A stretch of DNA of 64,000 bases from Mesostigma viride (GCA_009746045.1 RPFO01000644.1:129501-193500); one strand, 5' to 3'. Positions 26,201 through 37,125 are shown, numbered from the stretch's first letter. Numbers and translations: made by a program. Notes: generated from the letters alone by a model not told the origin.

Positions 26201-28039
26201 TACGTGCTGCATGCTCTCGCCACGATTGCGGGCTATCCGAGGGCACCATACTGGGACGCGCCTTGGCGGTTGCGCAGCGCTGTCTGTTTCAAACCGGGCA
26301 TCGGACAGCGCATGGAGGCGGGATGTGGTCGAGATCTGGTCCATCATCAGTATCAAGGGTGCCGATAATTCGGAGCAGTGCCAGCTTCAACTAATGTAGT
26401 ACCAAGGATAACATGGAGCAGTGCCAGCTTTAACTAAAGTATTACCAAGGATAATATGGAGCAGTGCCAGCTTAACTAATGTAGTACCAAGGATAACATG
26501 GAGCAGTGCCAGCTTCAACTAATGTAGTACCAAGGATAACATGGAGCAGTGCCAGCTTTAACTAAAGTATTACCAAGGATAATATGGAGCAGTGCCAGCT
26601 TAACTAATGTAGTACCAAGGATAACATGGAGCAGTGCCAGCTTTAACTAAAATAGTACCAAGGTGCGCAGTCGTGGGAATGCTTAAGACTCCCTATCATC
26701 GCCACCGCCTCCATGTCAACTGTGTAGATCAGGGGGAGAAGGAGACCACGGAAGCCAGCAGGCTAGCCATGCCCAGTTTGTAGTAGTGCATGAATCGAAT
26801 ACGTATGCTTCGCTCTGCTGAACGCCCGTATTCGGTCTTCTGGGCTTCCTCACCCCCCCTGAGAATACTCCCCCACTCAGATCTCCCAAACAAGACGTGA
26901 AACCCACATGAGGCCAAGCCGGCCTGGGTGATACCGGGTGCGCATCATCCAAAAGCCCCCATTGAAATCTGCTGACAATTGGTTTCACCTTGGGCTTGTT
27001 TCCCTGTGCTTGGCGGCACCCTCGCTGTTGCCTTGCTCCCCCACCGCTGGTTGTCCATCAGCCCGCTGCTGGCGACCCCCGCGGCCGAGAGCCGGTGGAT
27101 ATTCGGCCTGCGCCTGCGTTCGGAGGAGTGGGCGGGTTGCTTCCACGGGCACATGCTGGCGGAGATGGACCGATGCGAGCGGGAGGAGAAGGGGCAGAGG
27201 GCGGCCGAGCTCAGCTGGAATCAGCGGAACGCGGTGCGCGCACACGCCATCGATCCTACTGTGCATGCGTGCTTGTACTGCCCATACATGCGTGCGCGTT
27301 CCTCCATGCTTGCGCTGTCCATCCATGCTACCGCTTTGCAAGGCAACCCTTGCATGGTTGGCTGTAAATTTTCTTGTGCTTCTGCCACCCATCCATGCTT
27401 GCCCCAGCAATCCATGCTGGCACCGCCCAGCCTTGGACTGGGAGCCTACTGGAAGCGTGGCATTCATCTGGGGCCCATTAATATCCATAGGAGGAGATAA
27501 CACCTGCTTGGTCTAGGGGTTTTGTACTGTGTTGGTTCCTACAGTGCGCAGGGAACAGGGGGGCAGGCAGACATGCAGCAGAATTTTTCCTGGCTGGATC
27601 GCTCCATTCCCAAAAAGGCTGGATCACTCCATTAATTTCAAGCATTTGTGTGATCTCGATTGTCCATCCCCCTTTCCCCCCATTTCTGCGGCTAGCGAGT
27701 TTTGAGAGGCATTCTTCACATGATACCAACGAAAGCGTGCGAGGCTTGGGGTATATCTGAAGGACAGGCAACAGGGGTGACCCGAGTCGATTGCGTTGGA
27801 CGCATGGGCATTGAACAACTCGCATGCCTTGTGTGTTTCGCCTCTCCCTTCCCATCCCCCCCCTGCCCCCCTGCTGCTTGTCCGTGATGTCAGTACACGT
27901 CCATGCACTTTGCGCAGCCGACCAACATAGAGTACACCTTCGCGGTGCAGTGGGCGCTGCTCATGCGGCGACAAGAGGAAGAGCGGAAGTTGTTGATGGA
28001 GGTAAGGGCAAGACGCCGATGGAGGTGAGGGCTGTCATG

Positions 28040-28112
<73 letters not shown>

Positions 28113-29033
28113 GCTAGTGGCCTCAAGGCATGGGTCACCACCACATGGATGCAGCTTGGCCCCTCCACGCTAGAAGTAAGGAATGGCAGCAACAATCACA
28201 TAGGGTGTTTGTGGGACACATTTGCCATGTTGAGGTTGCACCGAGGCAACACCCAAAAAGCCGACCTTTTCAGCACTTGTAGCCAGCAGCTTCGCCGTTG
28301 CAAATCTAGTACATATGCTGAATGGTTCACTCATATGTAGTCCAGTACTTCTAACAGCAGGCGTCCTGTGTGATGGATCAAGTTAATTTTTGCTGCAGCA
28401 GCAAGTCAAGTGTTTATAGGGCAGCTGGTATTAGCCCTTTTTGCAGCTCCGAGCAAATGAGTCGCCCTGGGTAGCCATGGAGAACGGAGGAGGCAAGGGT
28501 GGAACTCTGCAGAGGGGGAATGTCCGGAGGAGGGGGGGTACCGACCATGACGGTAGGGTCGGGCCAAGACTTTGTGTTTGGGCAAGTTCTCTGATGGCAT
28601 GTCCAGACCAGGGCAACGTCGTAATTTAATAGTTGTGCCTGTGTTTGAACAAGGTGGTGCATCAGCGCATGTCAGAATGTGCGTGACAGCAATCCTGTGG
28701 TCGTATGGTGGGAGGTTGGTGTAGCAGCTGCAGCTGACGCCAGGTGGCTAGTTGGACTTTGCGATGACTGTTGGTAGCTGCGTTGTTTGCTGATCATGGG
28801 GCATGTAAGTTAACGCCGCGAACATGGAGTCGGATGCGGGTTGTGCCCCATGTTCTACACTTCGATTACCTGGCATGGATGGGCATGCAAAGTGGCATTG
28901 GTACGTCTCCTAACAACGAAATCGTGGGTGCGTGTGTTTCCTGCAGGACTGCCGCCGAGAAGTGGAGCTGTTTGCTCCGCAGATCAGCAGCCTATCCAGT
29001 GTGGCATCTTATAAGGCCTCCAGCAGGTTGTAA
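13263..29033 (+). CDS. BAH-domain protein with unknown C-terminal region, 17 exons
   Basis: Exons are 13263-13553, 13813-13926, 14261-14380, 14857-14892 (least sure), 15151-15241, 15894-16034, 17385-17678, 19081-19254, 20588-21055, 22360-22538, 23493-23567, 24236-24430, 24752-24857, 26060-26165, 27062-27233, 27894-28001 and 28947-29033 (TAA). All phases agree, giving about 918 residues. Residues 1-175 form a BAH domain: [23 protein letters not shown], an acidic loop of about 35 residues, then [13 protein letters not shown] (the RWFYRPEE signature) and [20 protein letters not shown] domains bind nucleosomes or methylated histone tails, so a nuclear role is likely. Residues about 240-640 are Pro/Ser/Ala/Gly/Lys-rich and probably disordered, with a [15 protein letters not shown] basic stretch. 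The last 300 residues ([53 protein letters not shown]) look globular and helical; I do not recognise them. Confidence 0.8.
15436..15844. repeat. (CCCCT/CCCT)n polypyrimidine tract
   Basis: Roughly 400 bp consist of CCCCT and CCCT units, pure pyrimidine on the plus strand, in intron 5 of the BAH gene. The tract ends about 50 bp before the acceptor of the exon at 15894. Mirror symmetry is strong enough for triplex (H-DNA) formation. The Pro/Leu/Ser and Gly/Glu/Arg frames are artefacts. Confidence 0.97.
17797..18288. mobile_element. hAT-like MITE, 492 bp
   Basis: The left end reads CAGGGTTGGGCGTTAAGG. The right end, reverse complemented, reads CAAGGTTGGGCGTAAAGG. The CANGGTT start is typical of hAT terminal inverted repeats. 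The flanking 8-mers GGTTATAT and GCATATAT match at 6 of 8, consistent with a decayed 8-bp target duplication. The interior is rich in TTACGT/ACGTAA words and has no transposase. It lies in intron 7 of the BAH gene. Confidence 0.7.
19561..20551. repeat. about 1 kb of (CCA)n with CCG/CACGGC variants
   Basis: CCA triplets are interspersed with blocks of CCACGG, CCACCG and CCG in a segmental, higher-order pattern. The tract lies in intron 8 of the BAH gene and ends about 36 bp upstream of the acceptor at 20587. It opens Thr, Pro, Val, Gly and Trp homopolymer frames on both strands that should not be read as proteins. Confidence 0.97.
21417..21735. repeat. 39-bp minisatellite, about 8 copies
   Basis: A 39-bp unit containing CACATGCCCACATGTCTTCA is repeated almost without change. 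Only the last copies diverge, with a small deletion near 21702. Because 39 is a multiple of three, it keeps ORFs open on both strands. It lies in intron 9 of the BAH gene. Confidence 0.95.
24966..25520. repeat. (GGGT)n followed by (GGGC)n tract
   Basis: About 220 bp of GGGT units pass through a mixed zone into GGGC/GGC units and then G-rich GGGGT. The G-rich strand is the sense strand of the BAH gene (intron 13), so its pre-mRNA would carry many G-quadruplex motifs. Confidence 0.97.
26366..26665. repeat. about 43-bp tandem repeat, seven copies
   Basis: Units contain ACATGGAGCAGTGCCAGCTT and differ in a short AT-rich joint. Two variants alternate (CTTCAACTAATGTAGTACC and CTTTAACTAAAGTATTACC types), suggesting that a two-unit block was amplified. 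It lies in intron 14 of the BAH gene. Confidence 0.93.
28042..28110. repeat. (GCA)n trinucleotide tract, about 23 units
   Basis: An uninterrupted CAG/GCA array lies 40 bp downstream of the donor at 28002, inside intron 16 of the BAH gene. The poly-Gln frame is not part of the exon because the GTAAGG donor precedes it and the next exon joins in phase. Confidence 0.97.
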
Positions 29034-30577
29034 ATTTGTTACTTGGAGTGCATTCACAACCCAGCTGCTGAACTGTTACGTCCCAACCGTAAGAGTAGTT
29101 AGATTTAGATTTATAGGCTTATCCATTTGCCATTGGTTCCGCTGCATTAGGATAATTCTATAAGAAGTTATGCCATGCCGATCGGGAGTCCAGGTCGTGT
29201 ACCTGGTCAGGGCCGGTTTGGTACCGACCGGTGGGTTTCTGAAACTGATCGTGACCTGTCCTGTGGTTCAACAGAATTACCTGTGTGGCATTCATATGCG
29301 CTGCGTACCTGCCTCGAGGTGCTGGTGCGTGTACACTATGTGCTGGACGCATTCGTTTGTGTGGCTACCTGTTACTCAAGAGCCAGTCGGCCCAAGGCCC
29401 TAATTTTAGGAGGACGTGGTTGTATGCGACACATATGTGAACCCTTTGTGTGGTCAGTGCCTAGCGGCCCACATGTTGACCCGCATGTGTGTGGTCGTTG
29501 GAAAGGGCAAAAGTGAGGAAGTAGGCCCAGACCTCCTCACGTGCTCAAACGGCTATGGTTTCCATGGAGCAGCCTCAAAGATTCTTTTTACTCTTGTCCC
29601 GACAGAGGTTCAGACCCTGGTATGATGCATTCATTGTTATGATAATAACGGCACTGTGTCATTAGCTCTTCAACCACCTGCCCACTAGGCAGTGATCTTT
29701 CAGATAGTGACACTGAGCACTATCGGCACTGGACATGGAAGTAAGTAAGTAAGTAAGTCAGTACTTGCGTGTCATGCCCATGGGCATGCCGCGGAGTACT
29801 CTGCTAATCCCATGAGAAAATAATTACACGCGGAATACTATGCTAATCTCATCAGAAAATAATTACAAGAAAGTTACAAATATCGTCTGCATCATGCCCC
29901 TATAACAGAATAAAATGGTGGCCTCTGCTCCACTAAATACACAGATCTTTTACCTCCTGTAATTGAAGACAGAACAGACTTATCAAATCCCAAGAAACAG
30001 GGGAGACTCCGAGCACTCTCCAGGAATCGTTGAGGGTGGTCATTTTCCGTCTAGAGGCCTTTCCAACAAGACGGTACTTACGCGGTAGAGAGCGGTGGTC
30101 CCCTTTTTGTCGGGCGTCTCTCTGCTTGTTCATATACAGACACAAGACCTTCTGTCTACCGGATATGGCTGTCCAATCACATTCAGGGCCTGAAGTGAGG
30201 ATGGTTGGTTATTAGAAATAACTTCACATTAATGGGACGGTATCCGCTTCGTGGCTATCAGCGTTTCGATTAGTGGCGGAATTCCGCTGAATGTGACGGT
30301 GACAAGCTAATTTGGGGGAAATGTGGCGGCACAGCCCTGTTTTTCAGCCCGTCCAAGATGCCACATAATTGGGCGGTGCTGGTGCTGCACTGTTGTTGTT
30401 GATTCGCCAGGGGTTGGACGTGCTGACAGCGCACGGGTAGTTGGCCACGTTTGGCCGTGTCAGAGGCGCCAGCCCACAGGCTTCCCGCCACAACAGATAC
30501 TAGGCCGGTGACGCGTTGGGTCATGGGTGCACTAGTGCAGTCATGTACGTGCTGCAGTCAGGTGGCTATCTGTGGCT
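29034..30577. other. intergenic region with LINE debris
   Basis: I see no convincing exon between the BAH stop and the ORF1-only element at 30586. The only recognised part is an interspersed repeat at about 29733-29905, described separately. Confidence 0.5.
29733..29905 (-). mobile_element. 3' end of LINE family C (TTAC-tailed)
   Basis: The sequence matches that at 32331-32445: an AAGT array, ACTTGCGTGTCATGC, then CTATGCTAATCTCAT and AAATATCGTCTGCATCAT words. Read on the minus strand it ends in a (TTAC)n tail. Here part of the unit (GCTAATC...AAAATAATTACA) is duplicated. No target duplication is clear. Confidence 0.6.
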
Positions 30578-30585
30578 ATGCAGGC

Positions 30586-31066
30586 CCAAGGTGTACTGGA
30601 GGGGCGGGGACCTGATGATCAACCACAAGATGTGGACGCCCCCAGCGGGCTAGAATAGCAATAGCCCTAGCTTGTAACCATTGGCGTCACTGCCGCTAAG
30701 GCAGCCATGCCTAGAATGTTGCCTAGCTGTGCCAACACACCTAGTCACGTGCCGCCAACGCACGGTACACAACCAGCCATAGCCTAGTCCTAGTACAGCC
30801 ATGCTACGCCCTGGCTATGTTCAGATTACTTGCCCACGCTCCTTGCTATGATATGCTCACATGGGTCTTATTGCACCCACAGTTTGCCGGATCGTTAGCC
30901 TGTCCTTTTAGCTAGCCGCGCCCGATTGCAGCTGTGGCATGCCTTTGGCATGAAGGAGACTGGGGGTCTCTGCCCTTTCTCCTGTAGTGCACACACAGGG
31001 ATTAAAAGCACTTCGGTGCTCCGTGACTCCCCAACGGGAGCACGAGTTTAATTAATTAATTAATTA
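30586..31066 (+). mobile_element. ORF1-only non-LTR element, 5'-truncated copy
   Basis: The copy begins within the last codons of ORF1 (KVYWRGGDLMINHKMWTPP then TAG). A 3' UTR of about 400 bp follows, then a terminal hairpin (GTGCTCC...GGAGCAC) and a (TTAA)n tail. The 8-mer ATGCAGGC flanks it at 30578-30585 and 31067-31074 as a probable target-site duplication. Three further copies in the window share this layout. Confidence 0.75.
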
Positions 31067-31074
31067 ATGCAGGC

Positions 31075-32320
31075 TCTCAACAGTCAACAGTCTGGCGCTG
31101 TGGCGACTTGTGCTTTCTGCCTGCTGCCGTCCCTATAGTTGTTATGAGTATCCAGCAACGTGCGTTGTAACTTTCACGTTAAAACTTTCGTCGGCGGAGC
31201 CCTGCATTTTCGGAACAACCGACGTTCGAAGGGCGAAGGCAATTATTGGAGAGGTGCGTGGAGTGCAGGATCACCTGAACGAATCCCATTGGCGACTACT
31301 CAAATGGGACGATGGCTCTTGGCGCAAAACTCCTGACTCTGCGGCCAAGATGGTATGACTGACAAAAACAGGATCTTGGCACAAAAATGAAACTCCTTGA
31401 CTCTGCGCACATTCATCGCACGCGTCGCCAGGACTTGGGCAGTCACCAGCTCTCCGCACGCTCATCGCACGCTTTGCCTGAGTTTGCCAGGACTTATATG
31501 CTTGCGAAGATGCGCAAATTATTTGGATGGATGGATGGATGGATCGGTGGATATGGATGGATGGCCATGGGTTTGACGTGCGCTTTCCCCAAAATCCTTC
31601 TATCACTGCTGCTTTTGTCGTACCATCTTGGTCGCAAAGTTCGGAGTTTTGCGCTATAAGATCCATCGTCCAATGAGGAGACGCCAATGGAAATGCTCAA
31701 ATTGCTTCCCCTCTTACACACCGGCTGACCAAAAAAATTGGCTTTGCCCCTTCTTCGAACCTTTGGTTCTTAATTCCGAAAATGCAGGCAGTCCGCCAGG
31801 CTTCGCCGACAAGTGACAACCAGTGCCGCGCCGTCCCTCTGGCAGGAGCTGACACACAGTATGCTAAATAGTACGGGCGCCCGCCACTGAACCCGCGCCA
31901 CGCATGGCAATGGCGAAACCAATCTTACTGGCCGTCAAAACGCCACACAAATGAGCGAGCGACACCAGTATGCAAAGTTCAACACGCCACACGTGGCGGA
32001 CTGCAAAAACCTTAATAATCGAAACGCTGGTGGCTATATGGTGACAAACAGGCAAAGCTTATGTCTCCTTGGAAACAGAGGACTCCAACGCAATCCTACA
32101 GGTCTCATGCAGCCAATCAGAACACAGTCGAACCGGTAAGGTTCTGTCTAGGTATGCTTTACACCCCTAACTTAAGAAAGATCCTAACTGACATCTGACA
32201 GTTAGATTACACATGGATTCCAAGGTTCTACATCCCGTACCGTATCGTCCAGCTAGGGCCCAACACAAAGGACCATGAATTGGACGTAAGGGCGCGAATT
32301 TTTTGGCGCCGAAAAAATTC
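31075..32320. other. intergenic region with an inverted repeat
   Basis: There is no recognisable gene. Two diverged arms of about 70 bp, 31288-31357 and 31618-31692, are inverted copies of each other (shared words include GCGCAAAACTC, CCAAGATGGTA and CCATTGGCG). They enclose about 260 bp, the shape of a small foldback element. A GGAT run lies at 31526-31562. Confidence 0.6.
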
Positions 32321-32330
32321 ACGGTACTGT

Positions 32331-33052
32331 AAGTAAGTAAGTACTTGCGTGTCATGCGCAAGGGCATGCCACGGAGTACTATGCTAATCTCATTAGAAAA
32401 ATAATTACACAAAAGTTTAAACAAATATCGTCTGCATCATTCCCCAAACGTTAAGCACGAGATGGGGATGTAATCCTCATCCGAGCTGTCCTCTACTGTA
32501 ATGGCAGACGAGGCGGTAGTGTAGCGGCTATCCTCAGGACCACCAATAACCTCCACCTGCGGACTTCTACCCTGGCTAGCAACGGGCCGCGGGGCCCGTG
32601 GGGAGAAAACAGGAGCATACCCCTCGGGAAGGTGCTTATCGCAGATGACATGCAGCCCATTTCTCCTTGTCAATCATGCGGGCGCGGAGTACGGATAGTC
32701 CCAGAAGCCCTGCATCTTCAAGCAGTTGTGTCTGACACATAGGTCCGGGTCGCGCCGCGCCGGTGCCCGGCGCGCGCAAGTTTGCCAGTGGGTTGCGATG
32801 GGACAAGGGGACCCTGCCATAGGAGGCCGGTGTCTACCTGGTTGGCCTGTCTTAAGCGGCCCCCCGGCAGGGCCCACATCGGTATTCACCTGGTCTCGGT
32901 GCGGGCAAGATGGCCGGCAAAGAGGAGGCGGCGGTGCATGTCGGATGGTATGGGTGACAAGAGGGAGCTCGCAGTAGAGCTCGGCCCGGGTGCGGCGTTC
33001 TTGGTAGCGGACGCCGAGGATATGACGGAGCATTCGAGTGACGGTGCCGTCA
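32331..33052 (-). mobile_element. LINE family C, 5'-truncated copy with RT C-terminus
   Basis: On the minus strand the copy starts inside the ORF2 C-terminal region: VDGTVTRMLRHILG, QERRTRAELYCELP, VTHTIRH, then RRLLFAGHLARTETR after a frameshift. It continues through a 3' UTR to a (TTAC)n tail at 32331. The 10-mer ACGGTACTGT occurs at both borders (32321-32330 and 33053-33062), a good target-site duplication. The conserved C-terminal words resemble those of the LINE at 50802-51909, but UTR and tail differ, so it is another family. Confidence 0.8.
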
Positions 33053-33129
33053 ACGGTACTGTACCCATCCGTACTCAGGCGTGAAAAAGTGGTGCACGGT
33101 GCGCGCACCCCTAGCGGAGCTGGGGCCCC

Positions 33130-34858
33130 ATGGCGACGGCGCAGGTATCTGAGGCGCAGGCTGCACTTGTCTCTCGCCTATTAAGTCAGGACGTGGAGGG
33201 CAAGTGCGGCCTGCTCGTCAAGAAGCTAGAAGCCATCCGGCCCAAACCGACGCCCTGGCCGCGCAGGTCCCGGTGATTGCAGCGCAGACGGCCACCATCG
33301 CAGCCCAGCCCACCCGGCCGGCAGATGATAACCTCTTGCCGCACGAGTCCTACGCGGACCTGCTGCGCCGGTCAGCGACCGCCTCGACCATGCACTGACG
33401 CCATCGCTACGAAAGTCCTGGGGCTTGAAGACCTTCGCCAGACAAAACAACGGGAGGCCACCGACAGCGCTCGCCGCGAGTGCCGAGTGGTGCCACGTCG
33501 TTTCCCCCAGAAGCCAGGTGAGACGTCATCCACCCTTGCCGACGAGCTCAAGGACCAGCTTCTTACACTCATCATTGGGCCTGGTAGGTGAGGTAGAACT
33601 GCGCGCGGGTGCCACCGCCTTCCCCACTCACGGGACAAGGCGGCTCGATCCAAGGTGTACTGGAGGGGCGGGGACCTGATGATCAACCACAAGATGTGGA
33701 CGCCCCCTGCTGGCTAGAATAGCTAATAGCCCTAGCTTGTATCCATTGGTAGTCACTGCCGCCATGGCAGCCATGCTTAGAATGTTTGCGTAGCTGTGCC
33801 CCCATATGTACCTAGTCACGTGCACCGCTAACACACGGTACACAACCAGCCATAGCCTTATTAGCTTAGCCCTTGTACAGCCATGCTACCGGTCCTGGCT
33901 ATGAACAGATTACTTGCCCACGCTCCTTGTTATGATATGCTCACATGGGTCTTATTGCACCCTCAGATCTTGCCGGATCGTTCTGTACCGTGTCCGATTG
34001 CAGCAGTGTGGCATGCCTTCAAATGGCATGAAGGAGAAAGGGGGTCTCTGCCCTTTCTTCCTGTTGTGCACACACAGGTGCTCACTTAGGTGCTCCGTGA
34101 CTCCCCAACGGGAGCACGAGTTGGGTTTAACTAATAATTAATTAAGGCGGCTCCCCCACCAGTCCTGCTCACCTTCCCCTCCCCTGAGGACAAGCAGCGG
34201 TTCCTTTCTCGTCGCAAGAGGTTGCACGACCTCACCTGGACGCTGGACGACGACCTGACCCCCGCTCAGCAGCAGCAGAGACGCGATCTGTCAGCCGGAA
34301 TACCTCCGCCACAAGCAGGACCCCCAGAAGCCCAAGGTGTACTGGACTGCATGGGGCGGGGACCTGATGATCAACCACAAGATGTGGACGCCCCGGCCTT
34401 GCGGGCTAGAATAGCCCTAGCTTGTAATCCTTGGTAGTCACGGGTTGCCGCCATGGCACTGTCATGCCTAGCATGTTTGCCTACTAGCCTTGCCACCATA
34501 CCTAGTCACCGCCGGTGCACCGCTAACGCACGGTACACAACCAGCCATAGCCTTCTTAGCTTAGCCCTTGTACCGAGCCAGCCATGCTACGTCCTGCATG
34601 GCTATGCTTCGCTTACTATATTTCAGTGCCCACGCTCCTTGTTATGATATGTTCACGCGGGTCTTATTGCACCCACAGACCTAATTGCTTGCCGGATCGA
34701 CTATCGTGTCCGATAATGCTGCTGTGGCATGCCTCAGACTGGCATGAAGGAGAAAGGGGGTCTCTGCCCTTTCTTCCTGTTGTGCACATACAGGGATCAA
34801 AAGCACTCCAGTGCTCCGTGACTCCCCAACGGGAGCACCAGTTTAATAATAATGACAT
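33130..34858 (+). pseudogene. LINE ORF1 with 3' UTR, broken by a self-insertion
   Basis: ATG at 33130 opens MATAQVSEAQAALVSRLL. The frame shifts near 33250. The readable pieces continue with ADDNLLPHESYADLLRR, KVLGLEDLRQTKQREATDSA, QKPGETSSTLADELKDQL and, after the insertion, VLLTFPSPEDKQRFLSRRKR, DLTPAQQQQRRDL and the KVYW...GGDLMINHKMWTP end. This order resembles L1-type ORF1 C-terminal domains that bind nucleic acid. A 3' UTR with the GTGCTCC hairpin and a short AT-rich tail follows ORF1 directly; no ORF2 is present. A second copy is inserted at 33647-34143. Confidence 0.75.
33647..34143 (+). mobile_element. nested ORF1-only element copy (self-insertion)
   Basis: This 5'-truncated copy starts at the same KVYWRGGDLMINHKMWTPP codons as the copy at 30586 and ends in a TTAA-type tail. 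The 10-mer AAGGCGGCTC flanks it (33637-33646 and 34144-34153). Removing the copy plus one duplicate rejoins the surrounding ORF1. Confidence 0.82.
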
Positions 34859-35469
34859 TAATGGCGACGGCTTTCAGGCAAAGCTAGACATAGCATGCGG
34901 ATCAATGCAGAGAAGTTGCGAGAATCTTGAAGACGATGATTTTATGATCTTATTTCATAGCTAAACTTGTGCGCTTTGCAAATGTCGATAATTTTAGTAT
35001 TGATGACCATCGCCGCGGGGGTCCAATCCGAAGTTTGTGCCGCAAGGAATAATAAATTAGAATGCACGCTGGCGGCGGTGATTGTCAGGTTTTATGGGCT
35101 TTACTTAGCGGTCAAGAAGGATGCATTTGCATGGTTAATAGAAAATCCTAACGAAATTCCTCGGGGTTGCAGTTTCGGCAAGATTTTCGTCATTATCTGT
35201 AAGACACTGTTAGGGCAATCGCAGGATGCGCATCTCATCTTTCCATGGAAGGTTGGCCTTTCTTGCACCGCTGGGCAAAGGACATTGCCGGTAATGGTAC
35301 GATCCTGTGAGTAGTGCCCCCCTCTAATAAATGTTTCGTTATCAACGCAAGTTTTCGCCTTCTTTCCGTGCAGTTAGCGCCTGGTAGCTTGCCATGCCGT
35401 GATGATGCACATCGCCAGATTCCTGGCAGCTTTCAGTGAATTTTTATCTATGATTCTACGTTGCATTGC
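34859..35469. other. intergenic region with an unrecognised ORF
   Basis: An open frame at 34967-35314 encodes about 115 residues starting MCALQMSIILVLMTIAAGVQ, with a hydrophobic N-terminus that could be a signal peptide. I recognise no family, and codon use does not favour a gene. Confidence 0.3.
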
Positions 35470-35477
35470 TGCTGCAT

Positions 35478-35612
35478 ATAGCGATTCGGGATGTGGTGCC
35501 CACAACCCTGTAACTAGGACCTAGATCGCTTACCGACCATCCATCCCATGTTCCCCTCCCACTGAGGACTTATTCTCACGTGGCGCAGTTACGTGTTAAG
35601 TAATTAATTAAT
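35478..35612 (+). mobile_element. short 3' fragment of the RT-LINE (TTAA-tailed)
   Basis: The sequence matches the 3' UTR of the LINE copies at 49542-50529 and 50563-51909 (shared words GCGATTCGGG, GTAACTAGGACCTAGAT, CCCATGTTCCCCTCCCA, GAGGACTTAT). It ends in a (TTAA)n tail. The 8-mer TGCTGCAT flanks it at 35470-35477 and 35613-35620. Confidence 0.72.
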
Positions 35613-35620
35613 TGCTGCAT

Positions 35621-37125
35621 GGGACTTGTCAAATCGTGAGCGCCGTGGCATGTTGGCAAGTTGTCAGGGATTTGTCGAGTGGTTCTTTAATTAGTTTTAA
35701 TTAGACATGTGACTGTGGTTCTTGGAAGGAGTTTGGTAAAACACTCAGTTTTGTATGAATATTGCATGTCAAGTCCAGACGCAACCTTTCTTAGCAGGGG
35801 CCATTCAGTGTGCGTATGGCTCACAAGGTTGAGGTTGTTTCTTATTAGCAAACAATTGCGCTGGCAGCATGGAAAGAAAGGTGATAGTGGTCGAGTTCTG
35901 AGGGGCACATATTGCATGGGTGAAACTGCATGTAGGTAGGGGATACCATTGTCTTCTTGGCCTCTCATTCCACGTATGCCATTATGCATGGGACAGCCCC
36001 GCTGTCATATGCTAGCTGAAGGCAAAGTAACCATGGTAAGAAGCCCTGGCACGCAGCACTTTATGATTCGTATGCTTTCTCTGTGGACTGTCTGTTGTTC
36101 CTTTTGGTTGGGCAATCAGTGGATATGGCTTTCTAGGGCCTATTTGCCTTTGTTTTTGGTATGATGCTCACAACATAAACCTAGAATATGCTTAAAGAAA
36201 TGTTGGCTAGACATGTAGAGCTACCTGCCTGGTTGCTGTGCAGTGTGCACACACCCCGAGATGAGTTTGCCCATGCCAAGGTAAGGCAAGCGCACATCAT
36301 TGAGGTGCCAATTACAATAGTCCCCACTGCCCAGCCACCTCCTTGTACGTTGTGCTCGTCGGAGCTGGGCCGGCATGGTCTGGAGCCATTGGGATGGCAT
36401 AGAAAGTGTGTGCCTACAATACTCATTATTGCCGGCTTCCTTAGCGTCTGCGCAGGTGGCCAACTGCCCAAGGCTATATTTCTTCCGCTTTTATAGTCAG
36501 AATGAGCTCAGACTTTGCGTGGAGGAAAGCATGAGTGTGAACATGCTGTTATTATTCCTATTGAGACTTATTATTAATCAGTAAATTACTAGCTGCACCT
36601 GCACTACGCTTTTGCTACTTCCTCACTATCTTGTATTGCGCACCCACAGTACGTTGGGCCTGCACCATGATGCAGAGAGAGTACTCTGTTGCCTGCCCAC
36701 TAGCTTGAGGCAGCGAGAGAAAAAGCTATAGGGCGCCCACCCTTCTTTTCATTGTGTATAGAGGTTGAAGGTTCCTTTACTGGCCGGTACCCATAACCCA
36801 CGTGAGGCATGCAGTCTACGTTATTTTATCAATTAATGGCAAATTACTATAGCTGGGAATCACGATCAAGATTAAGACGTTTTTGAACTTTATTATATAT
36901 CTTCGCGCCATGCAAGGAAGTTCAGTATAGTCGAAAGATAGTTAGCTGGACATGATTCTAAATCTGCATCTGGACATGCAGATTGTCTCATAATAATGCA
37001 TGGTATCCAGGAATAGTTATCTCAACTAATAACTGATAACCTGGGCCTAACTAATAAGTATATCATTCCGCAAAGCTCGTTACCGTAGCTTTGTTAGGCA
37101 ACACTGACACCAGCTATAATAACGT
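35621..37125. other. intergenic region with LINE-like remnant
   Basis: I see no exon that I can defend. 36763-36830 resembles 2040-2116 (TTGTGTATAG, GGTT, CCCACGTGA, GCATGCAGT words), suggesting a decayed LINE 3' end. An open frame at 36188-36496 (about 102 residues) is unrecognised. Confidence 0.4.
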
